From IMG/VR virus record IMGVR_UViG_3300033146_000746, positions 1 to 41,423 of that record: a stretch of DNA of 41,423 nt. The stretch is one strand, 5' to 3'. Made by a program: the position numbers and the translations under genes. Source of the stretch: a virus. Below the pieces are notes generated by a model. It saw only the letters and a list, made by a program, of their open reading frames with translations, had not been told where the DNA came from and ran no database searches. Shown here in pieces: positions 1-6,220 of this stretch. How positions within the stretch are numbered: the stretch's first letter is position 1; each line of letters starts with the position of its first letter.

Positions 1-204
1 GTTCGAAAATCAGAATCATTCAAAGTCGAATATGATGTTGCTGATTTACTTAGTTCTAAGTTGACGGAACGACCAACAGTCGTTCCGCCTATAGAAATTA
101 TACCAGATGTAATCAATGGCATAACTTATTCACCTTTCAATTCATCAATCTGTGCTTGTAATTCTTTCATACCCTGTATCAACAAACCAACAACATTGCC
201 ATAA
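1..204 (+). CDS. 3' end of a plus-strand gene of unknown function (partial)
   Basis: The first forward frame is open from the window edge to a TAA at 202-204; the other two forward frames hit stops early. The roughly 40 residues before position 126 look like ordinary protein, with a charged start and a proline/isoleucine-rich stretch. The last 26 codons run antisense to the end of the fibre gene that terminates at 126, so this would be a tail-to-tail overlap of about 79 bp. The start lies outside the window and no function is recognised. The tail may owe its openness to the opposite gene, so confidence is moderate to low. Confidence 0.4.
   Translation, partial: VRKSESFKVEYDVADLLSSKLTERPTVVPPIEIIPDVINGITYSPFNSSICACNSFIPCINKPTTLP
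65..87. other. Perfect 9-bp inverted repeat with 5-nt loop
   Basis: CGGAACGAC and GTCGTTCCG flank the loop CAACA. It is GC-rich for this genome and lies 39 bp beyond the stop of the minus-strand fibre gene. Neither side has a T tract, so it is not a standard intrinsic terminator. It could stop or stabilise the fibre mRNA end, or it may simply be coding sequence of the plus-strand frame that runs through it. Confidence 0.55.
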
Positions 205-1979
205 GCTACCGACATCATATCATCTTCATTCTCACCTAAAATAACTGCTTCAGGTAATACTTTAAACAATTCTTGAGCAATAACACCAGTTTGTCGAGGT
301 ACATCAGGTGTATCAGTTCTATCAAAAGTGTAACCAGAAATTTGAGAAATTTTGTCCATAGCATCTGGAATGACTTCGATATTTGTTTTGACACGAATAT
401 CTGAATATGCTGAGACATTTCCAGTCGCTGTGATATCGCCAGTTACATTTAGATTACCAACTAATGTATTTGCTTGATCTCTCCGAGCGAATGTAGCTGA
501 ATCAATTCCATCTAATAAGTTCGCATCAGCGGCTTTACCAGTAGTGGTTAAGAAGTAAGTTGAATCATGACCGTCTAATTTATCAGCATCAGCCGCTTTT
601 GCTGTCAATCCCAAATATGAAGCAGAGTGAGTATGTGTAGCTGGTGAGAAATAAGATGCTTGGAACGAATCCAAAGTATCAGCATCTAAGCCTGAACCCG
701 AACCATCTACCGTTTTAATCTTAGTTAATACATCAGAAGCAGTATACGAAGCAGATGGTAACTTAGTAGCGATATTGTTTGTTACTGTTGTTGAGAAGTT
801 AGCATCATCACCTAAAGCGGCCGCTAATTCATTCAATGTATTCAATGCGCCAGGTGCTGAATCAATAACATCATCAATCAATGAATCAACTTCTGTTTTG
901 TTATATGTACTTGTTTGTGGAGCGAAATAAGTAGCTTCATGGCCATCTAATTTATCAGCATCTAATCCAGAACCAGAACCATCTATAGTTTGAATAGCAT
1001 CCATATAATCTTGAGCGGATTTAACAAAGTATGCCGCTTCATGTCCATCTAATAAATCAGCATCTAATCCAGAACCCGAACCATCTAATGATAAAACTTT
1101 TGAAAAAACATCTGTTGCGGAATATGAAGAAGCGTTTAGTTTTAAAGCATCAGCAGTATCAACATACACTTTCGACACAACCACTCCAGCAGTTCCACCA
1201 ACAGGACCAAATTCAAATACATCAGTTGCTTCATTAAATACAAATTGATATGAAACTAAGTTACCTCGATCAATATCAAATCCAGCATAACCAGCAGTAA
1301 CTCCATCACCTTGTTCACCATCATTCAAAGTGATTCTGTTATCTTTTGCGGTAAATGTTGTTGTATCCATTTGAATATTAGTACCTTCAAATATAACATC
1401 ACCACCAAATGTAGCAGTTTCAAAAATAGCATGTCCAGTAACTTCAACATCACCACTAAATGAAACATCAGGAGCAGTAAAATGAATTTCAGAAGTAGCA
1501 CCAAAATTGACTTGACCACCAACTCCAGTTGATTGAATTGAAACTTGTCCATTCATACCAGAAGTAGAAATCTCAATACCGTTTTGCGAAATCATTTTGG
1601 ATTCGCCCGTACCTGTAGTTTTAATTGAAATTCCCTGATCAGCATCTGCTTTGATTTCTACAGTTCCAGAATCTGTTCCGATAACAGGTGTATCACCTAG
1701 ATAAAGTGTATTTTCAGCTAAATGGAGTTCATCAATCCAAGCAGTCTTAAAGCGTTTATTGCTAGAACCTAAATCTAATTGTGAAGACGAATTTGGTAGA
1801 ATATTCCCAAAAACTTCAGCATTACGGAATTGAATATCTGATGTGCTTGAAAGACCTGATTGGGTAGCATCCAATTCGGCTCTTAGTCCAGTAACAGCAT
1901 CTATCGAGTGTCCATGCGTCCATGGAGCAAATCTCGATTCGATTGTTACCGAATTTAAATCAAAATAATTTAAAGACAT
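126..1979 (-). CDS. Tail fibre with C-terminal S74 intramolecular chaperone
   Basis: A 617-residue fibre protein. Residues 299-497 hold five copies of the fibre repeat ending in LDGH-like plus YF, three of them led by DGSGSGLDAD. Earlier, around residues 71-88, is a GSSNKRFKTAWIDELHL segment typical of phage fibre shafts. The last 92 residues are a peptidase S74 (endosialidase-type) chaperone, with S526 and K531 spaced five apart as in the known Ser-Lys autocleavage dyad and a GVIAQEL segment after it. In this family the domain trimerises the fibre and then cuts itself off, which is expected here. AGGA lies 10 nt before ATG. A late promoter lies at 2028-2035. The receptor is unknown. Confidence 0.85.
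   Translation of the reverse strand: MSLNYFDLNSVTIESRFAPWTHGHSIDAVTGLRAELDATQSGLSSTSDIQFRNAEVFGNILPNSSSQLDLGSSNKRFKTAWIDELHLAENTLYLGDTPVIGTDSGTVEIKADADQGISIKTTGTGESKMISQNGIEISTSGMNGQVSIQSTGVGGQVNFGATSEIHFTAPDVSFSGDVEVTGHAIFETATFGGDVIFEGTNIQMDTTTFTAKDNRITLNDGEQGDGVTAGYAGFDIDRGNLVSYQFVFNEATDVFEFGPVGGTAGVVVSKVYVDTADALKLNASSYSATDVFSKVLSLDGSGSGLDADLLDGHEAAYFVKSAQDYMDAIQTIDGSGSGLDADKLDGHEATYFAPQTSTYNKTEVDSLIDDVIDSAPGALNTLNELAAALGDDANFSTTVTNNIATKLPSASYTASDVLTKIKTVDGSGSGLDADTLDSFQASYFSPATHTHSASYLGLTAKAADADKLDGHDSTYFLTTTGKAADANLLDGIDSATFARRDQANTLVGNLNVTGDITATGNVSAYSDIRVKTNIEVIPDAMDKISQISGYTFDRTDTPDVPRQTGVIAQELFKVLPEAVILGENEDDMMSVAYGNVVGLLIQGMKELQAQIDELKGE
681..1089 (-). repeat. Tandem fibre-repeat DNA (three related copies)
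   Basis: Three near-identical stretches at about 681-710, 958-985 and 1059-1089 encode the DGSGSGLDAD-xLDGH modules of the fibre. The last two also share sequence on the flank encoding LDGHEA. They are internal duplications in the fibre shaft and possible recombination points between fibre genes. Confidence 0.7.
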
Positions 1980-2027
1980 TTGTTGTAATCCTTTCGAAAG
2001 ATTAATTTATAAAATAAGCGTTATTTG

Positions 2028-2035
2028 TATTTATA
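2028..2035 (-). promoter_or_regulatory. T4-type late promoter (TATAAATA) for the fibre gene
   Basis: The minus strand reads TATAAATA, the exact T4 late -10 element, 49 bp before the fibre start codon. It overlaps the plus-strand copy at 2032-2039, together forming the palindrome TATTTATAAATA. A weaker TATAAATT lies nearer the gene, at about 2007-2014. Confidence 0.8.
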
Positions 2036-2039
2036 AATA
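2032..2039 (+). promoter_or_regulatory. T4-type late promoter (TATAAATA) for the plus-strand gene
   Basis: TATAAATA on the plus strand ends 39 bp before the ATG at 2079. With the usual late start about 6 nt downstream, the leader would be about 33 nt and would include the AAAGGAG ribosome binding site. It shares four bases with the opposite late promoter. Confidence 0.8.
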
Positions 2040-2078
2040 TAATTATAACGTATTACTAACTAATCAAAGGAGAAATTA

Positions 2079-2678
2079 ATGGGTTCACAAACAAATCATA
2101 ATGCGGCATATCTTTATTCGGTAGATGGATTAACGCCTTGGGAAAAATTAAGAGTTATTCGAAACTTCTTGACTCAACATCAACAAAATCTTAAACTTTC
2201 GGAATTGAATTTTGAAAAAGCAACATACAAAATTTCACAATTAGATGATTCAATTCTCTCGGATTTTAAACGAAGAGAATTCGAAATCACCAAAGCCGAA
2301 TCTTTAGACGTTAACCAGAAATGCCGAAATGAAATCAAATTTCTGATAGACCTTGAAAAACAATTAGTTCAGCTTACCGAACCAACTCGTTTAGAAGGTA
2401 AATCTGATGATGAAATGTATGAGATTAATTACTACAATGAATTGAGTACACATATTGTTAGAAATTGTCATGCGGATATTTTAACACAAGGAGTTATTTC
2501 ATCTAATAATATGAAAGAATTATTACGATGTCCACCAGCTTTACAAGTATTATCAGATCAGGGAATTTTGAATTTACCAGAAGTCAATGCTTTATTGACT
2601 TATAATGATATGGTGTTACAAGAACCAAATATTCAACTTCAACATTCAAATTCTGGATTAGCACTTAGTTCAGATTAA
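2079..2678 (+). CDS. Unknown late protein on the opposite strand (199 aa)
   Basis: This is the only complete plus-strand gene in the window. AAAGGAG precedes the ATG and an exact late promoter sits upstream, so it is probably made late with the virion proteins. The protein is soluble-looking and mostly helical, with a charged central part (about residues 35-110) and no signal peptide or membrane segment. No family is recognised. It lies between a fibre gene and the spike gene and overlaps the end of the latter by 14 bp tail to tail. A virion assembly or accessory role is only a guess from position. Confidence 0.85.
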   Translation: MGSQTNHNAAYLYSVDGLTPWEKLRVIRNFLTQHQQNLKLSELNFEKATYKISQLDDSILSDFKRREFEITKAESLDVNQKCRNEIKFLIDLEKQLVQLTEPTRLEGKSDDEMYEINYYNELSTHIVRNCHADILTQGVISSNNMKELLRCPPALQVLSDQGILNLPEVNALLTYNDMVLQEPNIQLQHSNSGLALSSD

Positions 2679-3297
2679 TACTTGGTGCTGTTACAGTTAC
2701 AGGACCACCTGATGTCAAATCAGTCGAACCAGAAACATTGATAGTCCAACTTCCACCAATATTATCGGATTTTGAACCGTCAATGTTTCTGGTTTCATTT
2801 CCTCCAACTTGGTCAGTTTTATTCCCATCAATAGTTTCATTTTCATCTTTATGGATAGTCACATTATGGTCTTCATGGATAATTTCGATATGATTTTTTG
2901 AGACTTCCATTTTCATATCGCCATTGGTTAGTATAATGTGGTCAGTTTCGGTTTTTTCTGTTTTCAATTTAGGTTCGATGTTCGTATATGAGCCATTAGG
3001 ATGGAGTATGTATATACGTTCATTACCTTGTGTCTCATCCACCAAAATGACGTGTCCAGCGTGTGTTTCCGTAACGACTCTTACTTTGCCATATTTTCCA
3101 GCTTGAAGTTGATTTTTTATGTCTTTTTCGTTGATTTCACCACCAGCAGAATTGTACTTGATTAACGAATCAGGAACTTCCTGTCCCTTAGATACACCAG
3201 CAGTCCGATTTTGTTTGCCCTCTTCCAAAGGTATCAATTGTTGTTGATATCTTGAAGTACTAGATTCACCATTTATCTTTTCTAAAAAATCACTCAT
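2665..3297 (-). CDS. 5: Central spike, gp5/VgrG C-terminal beta-helix protein
   Basis: A 210-residue protein. From about residue 119 it becomes a chain of short polar repeats with glycines every eight residues or so, such as VGGNETRN, IDGSKSDN and IGGSWTIN. This is characteristic of the triple-stranded beta-helix of T4 gp5 and VgrG spikes that pierce the outer membrane. Residues 1-118 lack a lysozyme domain and hold a segment, about 70-105, like the domain preceding the helix in other spikes. Its ATG overlaps the stop of the OB-fold frame just upstream (ATGA), so spike and OB-fold are separate, adjacent genes here, while T4 fuses them. No PAAR-type tip protein was seen beside it. Confidence 0.75.
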   Translation of the reverse strand: MSDFLEKINGESSTSRYQQQLIPLEEGKQNRTAGVSKGQEVPDSLIKYNSAGGEINEKDIKNQLQAGKYGKVRVVTETHAGHVILVDETQGNERIYILHPNGSYTNIEPKLKTEKTETDHIILTNGDMKMEVSKNHIEIIHEDHNVTIHKDENETIDGNKTDQVGGNETRNIDGSKSDNIGGSWTINVSGSTDLTSGGPVTVTAPSINLN

Positions 3298-3598
3298 GAA
3301 AATGTACTCCTAACCCAACCTAACCACAAAATCTTCATCGGATTTTTGACATCAGGGAAAATAACATATAGATAATCCCCAACATCAGGAATATCACCAG
3401 ATGAAAATTTTGAAAACGCTACTCTATCTGCCCAAATAGCATTCTCTAATATCTTCTGTTGTCTAAATTATGAATTCCAACAACACGTACCAAAACACGT
3501 TCCATTGCTTTCGGATCGTTATTGTCCACAACTTCTGCTATATGTATACCATTTAGTAATCTATCCGAACCGTTTGTTCGCCAATCTATATTTTTCAT
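3294..3598 (-). CDS. 5: gp5 N-terminal OB-fold protein, reading frame interrupted
   Basis: Two frames together encode one domain. ATG at 3598 opens a 50-residue frame ending at TAG 3446-3448. It contains IAEVVDNNDPKAMERVLVRVVGIH, which resembles the T4 gp5 start (GVVEDRMDP, then RVRVRVVGLH). The -1 frame, open from about 3467, continues with ENAIWADRVAFSKF and then GDIPDVGDYLYVIFPD to a TGA at 3294 that overlaps the spike ATG. The whole would be an OB-fold of about 100 residues that seats the spike on the gp27 hub. The break lies near a 17-nt unit between TTAGA repeats (3445-3466). A sequencing error, a real mutation, frameshifting and ribosomal bypass are all possible; no canonical slippery heptamer was found. 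The start follows the gp27 stop directly. Confidence 0.7.
3445..3466 (-). repeat. TTAGA direct repeats at the gp5 frame break
   Basis: TTAGA occurs at 3462-3466 and 3445-3449 on the minus strand, 17 nt apart. Removing one 17-nt unit joins the two gp5 OB-fold frames exactly as GIHNL-ENAIWADR. TTA is an in-frame codon in both frames, so it would also serve as matching take-off and landing codons. Confidence 0.7.
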
Positions 3599-4879
3599 TT
3601 ATTTAGCTCTTTCCGCTTTCGGTGTAGGCATTTCGATATCAGAAATCTTCTTCCAATTAATCAAATCTTTTCTATTCAAATCACCAAAACCATCTCGGCA
3701 TAATGTCATAACTTGAGAATATGTATCATTTTTGAAAACATGATTGATATTCCGAATAAGATAATAACCTTCTAAAAATTTATGTCTGGATTTCTGATCA
3801 GCATTAGCATTTATAGATGGTATTTCTAATTTCACTAATTGCCCACAAGATCTATCAGTTGCGCCCGGCACGACTACATTAAATTTTAACAAATCAGTCA
3901 ATAGATTTGAATATAATATATTTCTTCTCGTATCTATTGAGTTAGCAAATTGTTTATTGGTAAGTCTTTGTTTTTGGTTTATTGGTTTACCCCATGTATG
4001 TTGAACAGAATTATAATTATCAATATATTCTTTCTTCAAAGGAACAGTTGAAGCTAAATGAGTAAAATCTACATCATGGATATCAGCTTTGGATTTATAG
4101 ACTTTGGTGTTATCATAATCGAAGGATACAAATTCGGTATTCAATAGACCTTGATTTAGATATCTCATAGCGTCAAAATAGGATTCCATATTAATTTGAT
4201 CAACAGAACCTTCATAGATTATATTAGCGGCACCGACTACTAATTCTGATGGATGAACACCCATATCGCCATTCAATAAAGTATCTAAAGCGATACAATA
4301 CACTTTAGAATCTTTCAAATTATCATAGAGTGTATAACCTGTTTGAGTGGGTGAAGCAGAAGCCCAAGACATAATTTCTTTTAGTATATGAGCAGGAGTC
4401 CAATAAGGAGTAACAAACCGTTCTATAATTTCACTTGAAGCTGGTATATCGCCAAAATATTTACCATCACATTCTTCTTCGATGATATCATCTAATATAT
4501 CGCCTAGAGTAACATTTTTGTAAGCTTTGGATATTTGTTTAGATATAGCATTAAACCACCACTTAGAACAAAATTCTATTGTAGTAGTTGGAAATGTAGC
4601 ATCATTAGAAATAACACCAGTAGCATTCGAAATGATACCTTTGAACTCGAACATATCTGTTACATCAGCTTTAGATGTAAATTTGATTTCAATAGAATCA
4701 CCAGCAAAAACTTCACGAATCTCTAAAAGACCTTCACGATCTTTTATAATCATTTGACCAGTTAATGCGGGTGATGTTAAACCTTCAAATATGTTTATGA
4801 CTTCCACATTTTGGGGTGTAATATCTAATCCATTTATTTTAAGGCCAGTTAGTCCGTAGTTTGAGGCGACTGTATTCAT
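3599..4879 (-). CDS. 27: Baseplate central hub, gp27-like
   Basis: A 426-residue protein (T4 gp27 has 391). The pattern fits the gp27 hub family: an N-terminal strand-rich half with INIFEGLTSPALTGQMIIKD, then FKGIISNATGV, then a WTPAHILKEIMSWAS segment around residues 166-180. In T4 it forms the trimeric ring that joins the spike to the tail tube. Start and stop overlap the neighbours: its ATG shares a base with the gp53 stop (TAATG) and its stop abuts the gp5 start. That tight packing of gp53, gp27, gp5 and spike matches their joint work in the hub. Confidence 0.8.
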   Translation of the reverse strand: MNTVASNYGLTGLKINGLDITPQNVEVINIFEGLTSPALTGQMIIKDREGLLEIREVFAGDSIEIKFTSKADVTDMFEFKGIISNATGVISNDATFPTTTIEFCSKWWFNAISKQISKAYKNVTLGDILDDIIEEECDGKYFGDIPASSEIIERFVTPYWTPAHILKEIMSWASASPTQTGYTLYDNLKDSKVYCIALDTLLNGDMGVHPSELVVGAANIIYEGSVDQINMESYFDAMRYLNQGLLNTEFVSFDYDNTKVYKSKADIHDVDFTHLASTVPLKKEYIDNYNSVQHTWGKPINQKQRLTNKQFANSIDTRRNILYSNLLTDLLKFNVVVPGATDRSCGQLVKLEIPSINANADQKSRHKFLEGYYLIRNINHVFKNDTYSQVMTLCRDGFGDLNRKDLINWKKISDIEMPTPKAERAK

Positions 4880-5403
4880 TATCTATCCTTAATAATTGCT
4901 TGTCTAAACTGCCATACAATATCAGCAATAAATTCTTTCTTTGGTATATTTATCTTACGTCTTTTTTCATTAGCTTCAAACAATAATTTATAATAGATAT
5001 GTTTATCATATTTACCTTCACGTTCTGTAAGTATTTCAGAATAGTCGATTAATTGTTGTTCCGATAAAGGCAAATCATAAAATGGATTTTTGATATCATT
5101 AAATACCGTAATGATCCACCAGTATGTAACAGAATCATAAAACTTGTGAGCTATGTTTTCAACTAACTCATTATCTTGGATATCGTATTCATAAAAAGAG
5201 GATGAATCACGTTTATATCTATCTAGGATTTTATATTGTTCAAATAGATTTTTGATTTTCACTTTAACTGGTTGAAGGTTAGAGAATTTCAAATCATAAT
5301 CTTTGTTTGAAAAATTGGTTAAGAATTTAGATAGATCGATTTCCATTTCTTTGAATTGATCGAAATAATCAAAATCTTGATAATTACTCTCATATTTAGC
5401 CAT
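4879..5403 (-). CDS. 53: Baseplate wedge subunit, gp53-like
   Basis: A 174-residue protein (T4 gp53 has 196). The middle carries the family signature: YEYDIQDNELVENIAHKFYDSVTYWWIITVFNDI followed by NPFYDLPLS, at about residues 72-115. This is a LysM-like segment seen in gp53 homologues. In T4, gp53 bridges neighbouring wedges and locks them round the hub. It sits between a tube initiator/cap homologue and gp27 in one operon, with 3 bp upstream and a one-base overlap downstream. Confidence 0.8.
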   Translation of the reverse strand: MAKYESNYQDFDYFDQFKEMEIDLSKFLTNFSNKDYDLKFSNLQPVKVKIKNLFEQYKILDRYKRDSSSFYEYDIQDNELVENIAHKFYDSVTYWWIITVFNDIKNPFYDLPLSEQQLIDYSEILTEREGKYDKHIYYKLLFEANEKRRKINIPKKEFIADIVWQFRQAIIKDR

Positions 5404-5406
5404 TAT

Positions 5407-6204
5407 TTAATCCTCTTTAGCATCTGGATCATTTTTGTCAGCCATATTAATACCACCAAGATTATAGCCTGGACGTAATGATTTGAAACCAATAGTTACT
5501 GTAGATAAGATTGGTGTTCCGTCACGATAAAATAATGACTCATTAGTTCCACCTTGATATTGGACATCAAAAGATTCAATAATCATATCTTTATAAAAGA
5601 AGAGGTTATTGTTCTCATTTATAGTATCTGATGAAGCGGCCGCCATAGTTGAACCTTTAGGACGTATCAATAAATCAAATACAGGAGGATAATGCATCCA
5701 TAATTTAGATTTATTGGTTGTTAAAGTTGGTTGGGACCATCGTCTAAAATTATTGATTATTTTTTTAACTTCTTTACCTTCTTGTGCATTTTGTGGAGCT
5801 AATTGTAAAGCTAATCTCATAGAATATCGACTAACAGAACTCAATACAAGGACATCATTAGGAGCAACCATTTTACCACCTAAAGCACCAACAACTTTAG
5901 TACCATGAGCAACCCCGCCGGGAGCCGCTCTATTAGCTAATCCAACCCCAACATCTTTTAACGCTCTCCAATAATCCCCATTTGCTATATTACCCATAAC
6001 GCCCATTTCTTCCTGATTCCAAGATGAAGATGTCGCTTGTGTTAAACCAGCAGGAATATAGAAATAACCTCTAGCTAAAATTTTACCCTTTTTGATATAA
6101 GCACCAGATTTATGGTCAACAGTAGGGAAATTATATTCTCTGGCGACAAATTTAATATGCGGGTCATTTTTAATCCCTAAAGGATATTGCATTTCAATAC
6201 TCAT
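5407..6204 (-). CDS. Tail tube initiator or cap protein, gp48/gp54-like
   Basis: A 265-residue protein. Residues from about 121 follow the tube-fold pattern of T4 gp48/gp54: SSVSRYSMRLALQLAP, FRRWSQP, FDLLIRPKG, then LFFYKDMIIESFDVQY and FYRDGTPILSTVTIGFK. These proteins cap the hub and nucleate the tail tube. gp48 and gp54 are related, so which one this is cannot be settled by eye; it is the only one here with the full FYRDGTPI motif. AAGG lies upstream of the ATG. It lies directly after the tape measure gene, the same relative place as gp48 after gp29 in T4. Confidence 0.7.
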   Translation of the reverse strand: MSIEMQYPLGIKNDPHIKFVAREYNFPTVDHKSGAYIKKGKILARGYFYIPAGLTQATSSSWNQEEMGVMGNIANGDYWRALKDVGVGLANRAAPGGVAHGTKVVGALGGKMVAPNDVLVLSSVSRYSMRLALQLAPQNAQEGKEVKKIINNFRRWSQPTLTTNKSKLWMHYPPVFDLLIRPKGSTMAAASSDTINENNNLFFYKDMIIESFDVQYQGGTNESLFYRDGTPILSTVTIGFKSLRPGYNLGGINMADKNDPDAKED

Positions 6205-6220
6205 GTTAATACCTTAATAA

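Noticed and set aside
817-824. NotI-type GCGGCCGC, also at about 5636-5643, as a possible cloning scar
   Set aside because: Both encode in-frame alanine-rich fibre or tube residues and no vector sequence is near.
3522-3716. Plus-strand frame of 64 residues across the gp5/gp27 junction
   Set aside because: It overlaps two well supported minus-strand domains and has no ribosome binding site.
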